The position numbers and the translations under genes are program-made. The notes under the pieces are model-generated. The model had not been told where the DNA came from and made no database searches. It saw only the letters and a list, made by a program, of their open reading frames with translations. A stretch of DNA of 63,250 nt from a bacterium. Its GTDB lineage: Bacteria; Armatimonadota; Zipacnadia; Zipacnadales; Zipacnadaceae. This document shows positions 36,791-45,540 of this stretch, one piece after another (position 1 is the first letter of the stretch; the number at the start of each line of letters is the position of its first letter). Location: NCBI GenBank assembly GCA_030602615.1, contig JAUVZM010000009.1:1-63250 (forward strand), read 5' to 3'.

Positions 36791-39424
36791 ATGTCAGTAC
36801 GGATATGGTGCCGCCAACGAGGATTCATCTTCATGCTGATGGTTGCGGTTGTCGCGCTGGGTGTTTGCGGGCTGTCAGCCCTCGCCGACGAGCTGGAGGC
36901 AGCAGGCCGCCCGAGCGAAGAAGCCAAACCGACTGTGGCCGAGGGGCCGTCAGTCATCAACGTCCATGTGGCGCTGCTCAAGGATGTCGGCCCTTTAGCT
37001 GGAGACTCGAGCTTGGACTGGTATGTTCGTTATTCCCGCACGGGCCAAGGGTGGGGGTTGGACATAGGCCCGAATTTCGCCCCCACGCTATCGGAACTGG
37101 CGGGAGACCGCATAATACATGAGCCGAATGCTGGGCTCGTCACCATTATCAACCCGGACGTCGCGCTGTGGACCCAGTTCTTCCGCCCGGCCAGAGATGA
37201 CCGAAGCGGCAGCCTGGCGGATGAGCACGGATCGGTCAAAGTCGGTGAGGAGCGCTCCTTTGACTTAGTCTGGCCACCAGGCCGCCCCCAGTACTACCTG
37301 GAAAAGGTCGAGCAGGACGTGTATCACCGGGTGGCGGTAGCCGACAAGGAGGGTTACACCGTCACGGTGCGCCCTACCGGAGCGGCTCCTGACTTCACTG
37401 TGGCGCTGGAACTGGCCCGGAACACCTTCACGCGCGGCAAGTACGACGAAACCATTCGTGCTTTTGTGGGTCAGCCGTCTCTGTTGAAGACGGTCCTCAC
37501 CTCCCAAGCGCCTCTGACCAGTGGTCAGCAGACGCTGCTGGTCTGGCTTCCTCGCCCGGAGGCGCAGGTGGTAGCCCCTGTCGCTGGCGCTGCCCCGTCC
37601 TGGGCGGTTGGTGAGTGGGAGATGACTGGGCCAGGAGAAGAGACCGGCCTGTTGACCGTCAAGGCCGATGGAAGCGTCCTGTGGACCTCGGGCACAAACC
37701 GCCGGGAGCCACCAGGCGAGCCGCATCTCATGTATGGGCCGGGTACCATTGATTCCTCGGGACAAGTGGAGATCAAAGTGGCTTTGGGCGGAGAGGAGAT
37801 GACACTGACGGGGAAGCTCAACCCCGATGGGACCGCGACGGGTGGCCTAAGCCCCCTCGGCATGGCCTGGACGGCGACCAAGGACCGGCGGCCCGCGACA
37901 GAACAGGGCGCGCCAGCCTGGGCGGTTGGTGAGTGGACGTTTAAGACGTCAGGATCGAACGACCTGTTCACGGCCGACGTTCTACCCGATGGTACTGTCC
38001 TGGGTCATGAGCGCCCCAACAAGACCGGTAAGGGCACGATTGACCCCTCCGGACAAGTCGAGTACAGAGTGACTTATTGGAACTGGGCCGCGACGATGAC
38101 CGGAAAACTCACTCCGGAGGGCACCGGGGGTGGGACGATACGCGAAGAGGCCGGTACGGCCCTCAGCCCGCCCGATTTCGGCGCTTTCTGGACCGCCAAG
38201 CAGTCACTTCAGCCTATACCATACACCGCGCCGCCTGCTCCTGAGCCGGTGCGGGCCGCGCCGGGCGCTCCGCCCTGGGCGGTTGGTGAGTGGCTGCTTG
38301 AGACGTCAAGACGCAAGTACTTCACAGTGAACGTTCTTCCCAGTGGTACTGTCCTATGTGATGAGCGCGAAAATCGCCCGGGCAAGGGCACGATTGACCC
38401 CTCAGGACAAATCGAGTACAGAGCAACTTATGGGAACTGGGTAGGGACAATGACTGGAATACTTACCCCTGAGGGTACCGGGGGTGGGACGATACACGAA
38501 GAGGGGGCCGTGGCCGACAGCGTCAGCGATTTCGGCGCCTTCTGGACGGCAGGCCGGATAGGCCGGCCGATACCCTACGGCGAGCCACCTGTTCCTGAGC
38601 CGGTGCGGGCCGTGCCTATCCCCCAGGCGGCTCCCGGCCCGGCGGGCGTCGCCGTGCTCCTGGAAGTCGGGCCAGCCGACGAAGCGGCGGAGATTCCCGA
38701 GGAGATAACGGCGCTCATCGAGCAGCCCGGGCCGCTGATTCAGATCGAGGCCCGGTTCGTGGAGGTGGAGATAAAGAAGGATGCCGCCTTCGGCATTGAC
38801 TGGTTCGTGGCCAATGGCTCAGCCGAGTTCTTCAATCTGGGCTTTGCGCCGAGACGGGGCATCAAGGTAGCCCGATTCCGCAAGGGACGCTTCGAGAAAG
38901 AACTGCGGACACTGCTCAGCGAGGGCCGCGCCCAGCTCAGTTGGGCGCCTCGGGTAACTACGCGAAATAACCTTCCGGCCACAGTGGACTTGTCCAGAGA
39001 AATTCCCTCCTTCTATGCCACGATAACCTATGACGAATTCGGAAAGCGAGAGGTGGAATACCAGACTGAAACGGTGGCGATCACGCAGTCGCTGACCGTG
39101 ACGCCGCGCATATTGCAGGATGGCTCGGTCGAACTGCTCCTGGAGGGGGAAATCGAAGACCAGGTTGGAACCATGATCGGCCCCAACGGTGAAGTCCTGC
39201 CAGTCGTCAACGCCCAAGCGTTCTACTCTCAAGTGCGTGTTGCCGACGGCGAAACCATCGTCATCGGCGGACTTACTCGCACCCCCGAAGTCGTGGACCC
39301 CAAACAGGTCCTCCCGCCGGAGGCGACTGCCGAGACCGAGCAGCCGGAGGTGACAAAGAGAGTCCGGAAGGAGCTGCTCATCTTCGTAACGCCGCGTATC
39401 CTGTCGGAGATTCCACCACAATAG
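36791..39424 (+). CDS. Secretin-domain protein with three WAVGEW repeats
   Basis: 877 residues, signal peptide ending SALADE. Residues about 30-260 form an N-terminal region I do not recognise. Three tandem repeats of about 106-119 residues begin at residues 271, 377 and 496, each with WAVGEW, GTIDxSGQ(V/I)E and a TxTGxLxPxG(T/E) turn; they look like small beta-rich domains. From about residue 640 comes a secretin half: QIEARFVEVEIKKDAAFGID, LSWAPRVTTRNNLPATVDL, SLTVTPRILQDGSVELLLEG, GETIVIGGLTR and ELLIFVTPRIL. Such domains form outer-membrane gates. ATG at 36791 has AAAGGAGGAG upstream; third gene of the sigma operon. Confidence 0.85.
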   Translation: MSVRIWCRQRGFIFMLMVAVVALGVCGLSALADELEAAGRPSEEAKPTVAEGPSVINVHVALLKDVGPLAGDSSLDWYVRYSRTGQGWGLDIGPNFAPTLSELAGDRIIHEPNAGLVTIINPDVALWTQFFRPARDDRSGSLADEHGSVKVGEERSFDLVWPPGRPQYYLEKVEQDVYHRVAVADKEGYTVTVRPTGAAPDFTVALELARNTFTRGKYDETIRAFVGQPSLLKTVLTSQAPLTSGQQTLLVWLPRPEAQVVAPVAGAAPSWAVGEWEMTGPGEETGLLTVKADGSVLWTSGTNRREPPGEPHLMYGPGTIDSSGQVEIKVALGGEEMTLTGKLNPDGTATGGLSPLGMAWTATKDRRPATEQGAPAWAVGEWTFKTSGSNDLFTADVLPDGTVLGHERPNKTGKGTIDPSGQVEYRVTYWNWAATMTGKLTPEGTGGGTIREEAGTALSPPDFGAFWTAKQSLQPIPYTAPPAPEPVRAAPGAPPWAVGEWLLETSRRKYFTVNVLPSGTVLCDERENRPGKGTIDPSGQIEYRATYGNWVGTMTGILTPEGTGGGTIHEEGAVADSVSDFGAFWTAGRIGRPIPYGEPPVPEPVRAVPIPQAAPGPAGVAVLLEVGPADEAAEIPEEITALIEQPGPLIQIEARFVEVEIKKDAAFGIDWFVANGSAEFFNLGFAPRRGIKVARFRKGRFEKELRTLLSEGRAQLSWAPRVTTRNNLPATVDLSREIPSFYATITYDEFGKREVEYQTETVAITQSLTVTPRILQDGSVELLLEGEIEDQVGTMIGPNGEVLPVVNAQAFYSQVRVADGETIVIGGLTRTPEVVDPKQVLPPEATAETEQPEVTKRVRKELLIFVTPRILSEIPPQ

Positions 39425-39484
39425 GCTCGCAGATGCTAGAAGACAGACTCCTTCACCAATGAGGAAAACAATTTGGAATAACTC

Positions 39485-39513
39485 TTGACAAGTAGTGACG
39501 AATGCCTTACTAT
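39485..39513 (+). promoter_or_regulatory. Strong promoter in the 39.4-39.8 kb intergenic region
   Basis: TTGACA (39485-39490), 17 bp, TACTAT (39508-39513). No convincing open frame starts behind it; a terminator follows within 90 bp. Confidence 0.65.
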
Positions 39514-39519
39514 TAGAAC

Positions 39520-39600
39520 GATTTTGGGGGATAACAACAGAGCCTTGATCAGCTTATCCCTCGGGAGCCGCCTGTCAACAGCAGGCGGCTCTTTCTTTTT
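39520..39600 (+). ncRNA. Candidate small RNA of about 80 nt
   Basis: Bounded by the promoter at 39485-39513 and an intrinsic terminator. Inside, GGGGGATAA (39526-39534) pairs with TTATCCCTC (39554-39562) through 9 bp with one G-T pair; the 19-nt loop contains the palindrome TGATCA, open for pairing with another RNA or with itself. The terminator stem follows at once. It could be a free small RNA or a short riboswitch/attenuator leader; lptF-like translation starts 215 bp further on, which favours a separate transcript. Confidence 0.5.
39565..39600 (+). terminator. Strong intrinsic terminator
   Basis: GAGCCGCCTG (39565-39574), loop of 7, CAGGCGGCTC (39582-39591), then TTTCTTTTT. A 10-bp GC-rich stem with U-tract; the strongest terminator in the window. 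Confidence 0.9.
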
Positions 39601-39815
39601 GCGCCAGGAGTTCTTCATCTCCAACCATTCACGCACTCCTTCACCCGGGAGAGGCGCGATGCCTCTTCTACCGCTTGAGCTGACTCAGGCAGGATAATCA
39701 GCCGACCATGGACAATATGCTAGGTGAGGGGTACGGCCCTTCCGTGGAACTGCGGGAACACCGGGGCCGGCTAACCTGTCAAAAGTGCAAATAGCCAGCG
39801 AATCTGTGGCGAGCG

Positions 39816-40889
39816 ATGCCCAAACTCATTGACCGATACTTAACCCGGGAGATTCTGGGCCCCTTCGGTGTGGCCCTGCTGACCTTTGTGGTGCTGATTA
39901 CCGGCCATATCCTGTTTACAGTGGTGCAGGTGATTGTCGAACACGGCGTGCCCCTGCCTAATATCGCCAAGTTCCTGGCACTGCAGGTCCCGCGCGCGGT
40001 GGTCCTGGCCCTGCCGGTCTCCACGCTGCTGGGCTGCTCGCTGGGGCTGAATCGGTTGGCCTCCGAGCAGGAGCTAACCGCCCTGCGCACAGCGGGCACC
40101 AGCCTGCCCCGCATAATGCGGCCGGCGTTATTGCTGGGTGTGGTCGCCGTTGTGGCTGCCTTCGGGATCAGTGAGTATGTAGTTCCCTGGGCTAATGGCG
40201 AAGCCAAACGGATGCTGCACCAGATTGCACTCAGCCAGCGGGCGCTGGTCTTCCGCCCCGGCAAGTTTACCGAGGCCGGCCCTAATATCCACTTCTATGT
40301 GGAACAAGTTGATCGCCGACAGAATCTACTTAAGGGAGTCTACTTCTTTGTAACCCAACAGGGGGACTTCCCCGTGCTATTCCAGGCGCGGCAGGCCCGT
40401 TTTGCACCACGGGTGCTGCAAGCCACTGACGCCCGGTTCTACCATCTGGATAAGAAGGGCGACCTGACCTGGGCGACGATGGCGTCAGCAGATGTCAACG
40501 TGGGCAGCCTGCTGTCCGGCACCACGCCGCAGTTCTCCTCGACAGAGACAATGAGATTTGGGGAGCTGATTGAAAAGTGGCGGCAGCGCGAGCAGCAGCA
40601 GGCCGGACACGGTCGGCGCTTTGCCGTGGAGATACACTGGCGGATAGCCCTGGCCTTCTCGTGCCTGGTATTTGCGCTGCTGGCCGGCGCTATAACTCAA
40701 TACTTCAGCACCAGCCAGCAGTTGGCCGGCGTGCTCATCACATTGCTGGTGGTCTTTGTCTATTATGTGCTGATGCTGTGGCTGCGGATGCTGGGCAATG
40801 CGGGTAGCCTGCCGCCGGCGGTGTCAGGATGGCTGCTCAATGGCACCATTGTAGCAGCTAGCCTGCTGACTATCTGGCGACAGCGGTAG
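39816..40889 (+). CDS. LPS export permease, LptF/LptG family
   Basis: 357 residues of the YjgP/YjgQ family. N-terminal helices start with LIDRYLTREILGPFGVALL, TFVVLITGHI; the conserved LPVSTLLGCSLGLNRLASEQ and LTALRTAGTSLPRI follow; a beta-jellyroll periplasmic domain occupies about residues 130-260; C-terminal helices include RIALAFSCLVFALLAGAI. LptF/G form the inner-membrane part of the LptB2FG exporter that drives LPS to the cell surface. Only one such gene is here, so it may form a homodimer or have a distant partner. lptD-like gene follows 61 bp downstream. Confidence 0.9.
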   Translation: MPKLIDRYLTREILGPFGVALLTFVVLITGHILFTVVQVIVEHGVPLPNIAKFLALQVPRAVVLALPVSTLLGCSLGLNRLASEQELTALRTAGTSLPRIMRPALLLGVVAVVAAFGISEYVVPWANGEAKRMLHQIALSQRALVFRPGKFTEAGPNIHFYVEQVDRRQNLLKGVYFFVTQQGDFPVLFQARQARFAPRVLQATDARFYHLDKKGDLTWATMASADVNVGSLLSGTTPQFSSTETMRFGELIEKWRQREQQQAGHGRRFAVEIHWRIALAFSCLVFALLAGAITQYFSTSQQLAGVLITLLVVFVYYVLMLWLRMLGNAGSLPPAVSGWLLNGTIVAASLLTIWRQR

Positions 40890-40950
40890 ACTGTTGCTTG
40901 CCGCTGATGCCCACAGTATCCGGGCGAGTCAGCACAGTGGAGGCTTGTGA

Positions 40951-43413
40951 TTGACCGGTATAAGCGATGTGACAACTGGTCGGAGGCCGTTGTATACGGC
41001 GATACTATTGGCCGGACTGATTGCCATGCCGCTACTGGTTGTCACCCCCGGTTTGGCTCACTGTGCCCAGCTTCAGCGTGCCGCCAAATCCAACGAAGAG
41101 CCAGCCCCACAGCCTACTCAGTCATCGTCGGATATGGGCCAACGACCTGATATCCCCCCACCACCAGACCAGCCGGAGGTCAGCATACCCGAAGCCGACA
41201 GCACTGACGAGACTCTGCGGCAGCCCCCACAGATTCCCCAGCAGCCACCTATCCCCGAGCAGCCGCCCACACCGACTATCACTGTGCCTGATCAGGGGCA
41301 GCCGTTTCCGCCTGAGCCAACCGGCGATAAAATCATCTTCTATGCCGATGAGTTCCACTATGAGGCCGGCGCTATTATCGGCGAGGGCAATGTTATCCTG
41401 CGGATGGAGGATATGACCGTCTACGCCGATATGGTGGAGATTGACGAGGACGGCGAGCAGGCGATGGTCCACGGCAACCTGCGCATGGAGACGCCCGATC
41501 AGACCTTGTGGGGAGAGCGCTTGCTAGTAGACCTGGAGAATGAGGACTGGGAACTGCGCGAAGGCCGCACCAGGATCGAGCCGGAGTTCTTTGATCCCGA
41601 GCAGGTCCGCGAACCGCTTTACCTGGAGGGCAAGCGAGTGCTTTCCCACTCGGGTGGGGATCTGGTGGAGCTGTTTGAGGGTCAATTCACCTCCTGTGAG
41701 CTGGAGCACGAGCACTATGCACTGCGCTCGCGACACGCCGAGTTACACGAGGGCAGCAAAGTGGTCCTGGAGAAGCCGGCTATCTACTTGCTGGGCCAAA
41801 GGCTGATTCGCCTTCCCTTTAATGTCATGCTGTCACTGGAAGAAGACAAGAATCGCGTTCTGCCCGAGATAGGCCAGGACCCCGTGAAAGGCTACTACAC
41901 CAAGTTCGCGTATCTGTACCTGGCGGGGCAAGCGGCCTCGGGACTGGTCAATCTGGATATTACCCAGAACCGCGGTGTTGGTCTGGGTCTGACTCACTAC
42001 ATAGACAGTGACCGGCAGCGCGGAGAGGGCTCAGTATTCTTCGAACCTTCCCAGGGCGCTCTAACCAGCCGCATTCTCCACGAATACCAGCTCACGCCTC
42101 AGCTAAGTTCCAATCTGCGGGCCAGCTACCAGCAGAACAGCGGCTACTTCGGCACCAGCGCGACTGACTCACTGAATCTGACCCTCTACCAACGGGGAAA
42201 CAGCGCAAACTCCGAACTGGGCCTGCGCCGCTCAGCCTCTGCCAGTGCCTATAGCACCAGCCGGCAGTACATGGCCAATTTCCGTCACCAGCAGCGACTG
42301 GGGCCGCAGAGCCGCTGGAGCCTGCGCACCAATGCCAGCCGCCGCAGTTGGGGCAGTGGGCAGGCCCCTGATGACGAGCTGGACGCAGAATTCAAATACT
42401 ACCGCAGCGGTGGGCGATTCGACTGGCAACTGCAGGCCGATAATCGCTACGACCTGGACGGCACCGCTTACACCGGCGACAGCTACTTTGCGCTCAATCG
42501 CCTGCCGGAACTGACCATTAACACTGAGTCGCGTCGCCTGGGCGACTACAAGCTGCTGGGGCGCGTGCCGTTTCGAACCTCGCTTCAGCTCGGCAGCTAC
42601 CAGCAGGAGCCAGACGATATCAGTGTGCGGCGAGTAGCGCTGGATACCGACCTGGGCGGGGGCGAGCAGCGCCTGGGCCGGCGCACACGACTGGATGTGA
42701 GAGGGCGTTACCTTCAAGCCTTTTATGACGAAGGCTCGGCGTTGTACACCACTCGCTTCAACGCTACCCTCCGCCAGGAGTGGGGGGGCGATTGGGACTC
42801 CCAACTGCGCTACGGGCACCAAAGCCGGCACGGATACGTTCCGCTGCGCCTGGACTATGGCGGCCGCAGCCACAGCGTATACTGGGAGACAGTGCGCCTG
42901 CGCCCGAATCACTCGCGGATTTTCTTCTCCAGCGGCTATGACTTTATCAGCGACCGCTGGCGGGATGTGCTACTGCGCACCGAATATATGCCCAGCGCCT
43001 CCTCGAAGCTGGAGTTGCAAAGCGGCTACAGCCTGGAGCGGGCCCGCTGGCGGCCTCTGAGCCTGCGCTGGCGGCAAGTCAAGCCTGATCGCTTCTTCCT
43101 GACCGTGGGCACCGAATACGACCTGGATCGCAGCGAACTGACCCGCGCCACTATGGAGTTAGATTGGCGCTGGCACCGCTTGTGGCGGATTGAACTGTTG
43201 ACTGGCTACAGCGGCTACCGCAAGGATTTCAGCACTCTTGATATCCAGCTCACCCGCGATCTGCACTGCCTGGTTGCCTCGGTGGCCTACAGCAAATCGT
43301 TGGATGAATTCCGCTTCAATCTGGGCATCAAGGCCTTCCCCTCGCCCGAGCGCATCCTGGGCATTGGTCGCAGCGGTGCCCTCTTCCAAAGCGGCCCCGG
43401 GCAGTACTTCTGA
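40951..43413 (+). CDS. LPS-assembly outer-membrane protein (LptD/OstA-like)
   Basis: 820 residues: signal segment (TAILLAGLIAMPLLVVTPGL), a Pro/Gln-rich linker to about residue 125, then an OstA/LptA-like jellyroll (IIFYADEFHYEAGAIIGEGN, VYADMVEIDEDGEQAMVHGN), then a barrel of about 570 residues rich in alternating aromatic/charged strands ending in QYF, a C-terminal Phe as usual for BAM substrates. It inserts LPS into the outer leaflet. The start appears to be TTG at 40951 with TGGAGG 8 bp upstream. The pairing with the LptF/G gene shows an LPS transport operon. Confidence 0.88.
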   Translation: MTGISDVTTGRRPLYTAILLAGLIAMPLLVVTPGLAHCAQLQRAAKSNEEPAPQPTQSSSDMGQRPDIPPPPDQPEVSIPEADSTDETLRQPPQIPQQPPIPEQPPTPTITVPDQGQPFPPEPTGDKIIFYADEFHYEAGAIIGEGNVILRMEDMTVYADMVEIDEDGEQAMVHGNLRMETPDQTLWGERLLVDLENEDWELREGRTRIEPEFFDPEQVREPLYLEGKRVLSHSGGDLVELFEGQFTSCELEHEHYALRSRHAELHEGSKVVLEKPAIYLLGQRLIRLPFNVMLSLEEDKNRVLPEIGQDPVKGYYTKFAYLYLAGQAASGLVNLDITQNRGVGLGLTHYIDSDRQRGEGSVFFEPSQGALTSRILHEYQLTPQLSSNLRASYQQNSGYFGTSATDSLNLTLYQRGNSANSELGLRRSASASAYSTSRQYMANFRHQQRLGPQSRWSLRTNASRRSWGSGQAPDDELDAEFKYYRSGGRFDWQLQADNRYDLDGTAYTGDSYFALNRLPELTINTESRRLGDYKLLGRVPFRTSLQLGSYQQEPDDISVRRVALDTDLGGGEQRLGRRTRLDVRGRYLQAFYDEGSALYTTRFNATLRQEWGGDWDSQLRYGHQSRHGYVPLRLDYGGRSHSVYWETVRLRPNHSRIFFSSGYDFISDRWRDVLLRTEYMPSASSKLELQSGYSLERARWRPLSLRWRQVKPDRFFLTVGTEYDLDRSELTRATMELDWRWHRLWRIELLTGYSGYRKDFSTLDIQLTRDLHCLVASVAYSKSLDEFRFNLGIKAFPSPERILGIGRSGALFQSGPGQYF

Positions 43414-43421
43414 CCGGTTCC

Positions 43422-43604
43422 GCAGCGGGGAGGATTTGTGCTGGCCGCAGCGAAACTATCTAGGTTCAGTGCCGGGAGGCAGGTTGCGTCCGGGCTCATC
43501 TCACAACAAAGGAGCTGATGGTGATGCGTCACAAAGCAGCAGTCTGCCTGGTTGTCACGTTGGTAGTGTTGATAGGAGGATGTGGCGGGACGGGAACCGT
43601 GCTG
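43422..43604 (+). repeat. Duplicated upstream/5' segment, copy A
   Basis: About 183 bp, from GCAGCGGGGAGGATTTGTGC through the signal-peptide codons, repeated at 44429-44613. The two copies are highly similar even in the non-coding part, showing that the two TolB-like genes arose by a recent tandem duplication of about 1.0 kb. Confidence 0.85.
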
Positions 43605-44393
43605 GCTCCGCGCAGGATTGCGTTTACCACCGATCGTGATGGCGACTACGAAATCTACGTGATGGATGCCGACGGTAGCAACCCGACTAACCTGACCCAC
43701 AGCTCGCCTGCCGACCACCACCCGGCCCGGTCGCCCGATGGGAGTCAAATTGCGTTCGACAGCGACCGCGATGGCAACCGAGAGATCTACGTGATGGAAG
43801 CCGACGGTAGCGACCAGAGCAGGCTTACCGCCAATTCCACCAGCGACCACTCCCCGGCCTGGTCACCCGATGGCAGCCAAATTGCGTTTGCCACCGACCG
43901 CGATGGGGACTACGAAATCTACGTGATGGATGCTGATGGCACCAACCAGACCAACCTGACCAGCAATCCGGCCGACGACTACGACCCGGCCTGGTCGCCC
44001 GATGGCAGCCAGATCGCGTTTGCCACCGACCGCGTTTTTGACGATGAAATCTACGTGATGGCGGCCGACGGCACCAACCAGACCAACCTGACCAACCATT
44101 CGGCGTACGATGGCAGCCCGGCCTGGTCGCCCGATGGCAGCCAAATTGCGTTTGCCAGCTACCGCGATGGCAACTACGAAATCTACCTGATGGGGGCTGA
44201 CGGCACCAACCCGAGCAACGTGACCAGCAATCCCGCCGACGACTGCGACCCGGCCTGGTCGCCCCATGGTAGCCGGATCGCGTTTGCCACCGACCGCGTT
44301 TTTGACGATGAAATCTACGTGATGGCGGCCGACGGCACCAACCAGACCAACCTGACCAACCATTCGGCGTACGATGGCAGCCCGGCCTGGTAG
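43524..44393 (+). CDS. TolB-like beta-propeller lipoprotein A
   Basis: About 289 residues. Signal peptide with lipobox VLIGGC, so it should be lipidated and face the periplasm or cell surface. Six PD40/TolB-type repeats of about 43 residues follow, each of the form IAFxTDRDGxxEIYVMxADG, [16 protein letters not shown], fitting one six-bladed propeller as in TolB. Blades 4 and 6 are almost identical, a sign of recent internal repeat exchange. The gene stops exactly after PAW, where the next blade would go on with S (TCG against TAG). ATG at 43524 is 9 bp from AAAGGAG; an ATG at 43518 is too close. Confidence 0.85.
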   Translation: MRHKAAVCLVVTLVVLIGGCGGTGTVLAPRRIAFTTDRDGDYEIYVMDADGSNPTNLTHSSPADHHPARSPDGSQIAFDSDRDGNREIYVMEADGSDQSRLTANSTSDHSPAWSPDGSQIAFATDRDGDYEIYVMDADGTNQTNLTSNPADDYDPAWSPDGSQIAFATDRVFDDEIYVMAADGTNQTNLTNHSAYDGSPAWSPDGSQIAFASYRDGNYEIYLMGADGTNPSNVTSNPADDCDPAWSPHGSRIAFATDRVFDDEIYVMAADGTNQTNLTNHSAYDGSPAW

Positions 44394-44428
44394 TCGGCTG
44401 AATCTGACGCCACCAGCCGCCGGATTCT

Positions 44429-44613
44429 GCAGCGGGGCAGGATTTGTGCTGGCCGCGGTGAATCTATCTAAGCTCAAGGTCGGGAGGCAAGTTGCGTCCG
44501 GGCCAATACTGAGAAGGAAGGAGCTGATGGTGATGCGTCACATAGCAGCAGTCTGCCTGGTTGTCACGTTGGTAGTGTTGATAGGAGGATGTGGCGGGAC
44601 GGGAATCGTGCTG
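44429..44613 (+). repeat. Duplicated upstream/5' segment, copy B
   Basis: Partner of the segment at 43422-43604, offset by about 1.0 kb; both cover the region upstream of and the first codons of the TolB-like lipoproteins. Confidence 0.85.
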
Positions 44614-45402
44614 ATCCCAAACGATATTGCTTTCGAAAGCCGCCGCGATGGCAACAGCGAAATCTACGTGATGGATGCCGACGGTAGCAACCAGACGAAC
44701 CTGACTAACAATCTGGCGGGCGACTACATGGCAGCCTGGTCGCCCGATGGCAGCCAAATTGCGTTCCACAGCGACCGCGATGGCAACAATGAAATCTACG
44801 TGATGGAGGGCGACGGTAGCAACCAGACCAACCGGACCAACAATTCGGCGCACGACTACGGCCCGGCCTGGTCGCCCGATGGCAGCCAGATTGCGTTCTA
44901 CAGCTACCGTGACGGCAACGGCGAAATCTATGTGATGGAGGCCGACGGAAGCAACCAGAGCAGACTGACCAACAATTCAGCGACTGACCGCCACCCGGCC
45001 TGGTCGCCCGATGGCAGCCAAATCGCGTTTACCAGCTACCGCGATGGCAACGATGAAATCTACGTGATGGATGCCGATGGTAGCAACCAGACCAACCTGA
45101 CCAGCAATTCGGCCCCCGACTACGCGCCAGCCTGGTCGCCCGATGGCAGCCAAATCGCGTTTACCAGCAGCCGCGATGGCAACTGGGAAGTGCACCTGAT
45201 GGAGGCCGACGGTAGCAACCCGACCAACTTGACCAGCAATCTGGCGGGCGACCGGAGGCCGGCCTGGTCGCCCGATGGCAGCCAGATTGCTTTCGAAGGC
45301 GACCGTGACGGTAACTACGAAGTGTACGTGATGGAGGCCGACGGCACCAACCAGACCAACCTGACCAACAATCCGGCGGTCGACCTGCACCCGGCCTGGT
45401 AG
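44533..45402 (+). CDS. TolB-like beta-propeller lipoprotein B
   Basis: Paralogue of the preceding gene and of exactly the same length from the matching ATG. The signal peptide and lipobox (VLIGGC) are nearly identical; six blades of the IAFxSxRDGNxEIYVM type follow, and the gene again ends at PAW-TAG. The blades have diverged more from copy A than the leader has, and lack the VFDDEIYVM variant seen twice in copy A. Proteins of this build often mediate protein contacts at the envelope; no partner is evident from the neighbours. Confidence 0.85.
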   Translation: MRHIAAVCLVVTLVVLIGGCGGTGIVLIPNDIAFESRRDGNSEIYVMDADGSNQTNLTNNLAGDYMAAWSPDGSQIAFHSDRDGNNEIYVMEGDGSNQTNRTNNSAHDYGPAWSPDGSQIAFYSYRDGNGEIYVMEADGSNQSRLTNNSATDRHPAWSPDGSQIAFTSYRDGNDEIYVMDADGSNQTNLTSNSAPDYAPAWSPDGSQIAFTSSRDGNWEVHLMEADGSNPTNLTSNLAGDRRPAWSPDGSQIAFEGDRDGNYEVYVMEADGTNQTNLTNNPAVDLHPAW

Positions 45403-45540
45403 TCGGTGGTCAGGGGTACGCACGCAGCAGTAGCCCCCGTCGGCACGGCAATTGCAGATTGCCCTCCGCTAACAGAAGGTCTCGTGCCCGCGCTGCTCAG
45501 TTCGCGGGTTAGATTGACTACAATTGATAGGGCAGGTAAA

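Noticed and set aside
39485-39697. 70-codon open frame over the small-RNA locus
   Set aside because: It starts inside the -35 box, runs through the terminator and has no ribosome site.
43600-45400. CRISPR or minisatellite array
   Set aside because: The periodic sequence of about 130 bp encodes propeller blades in one frame with amino-acid-level conservation.
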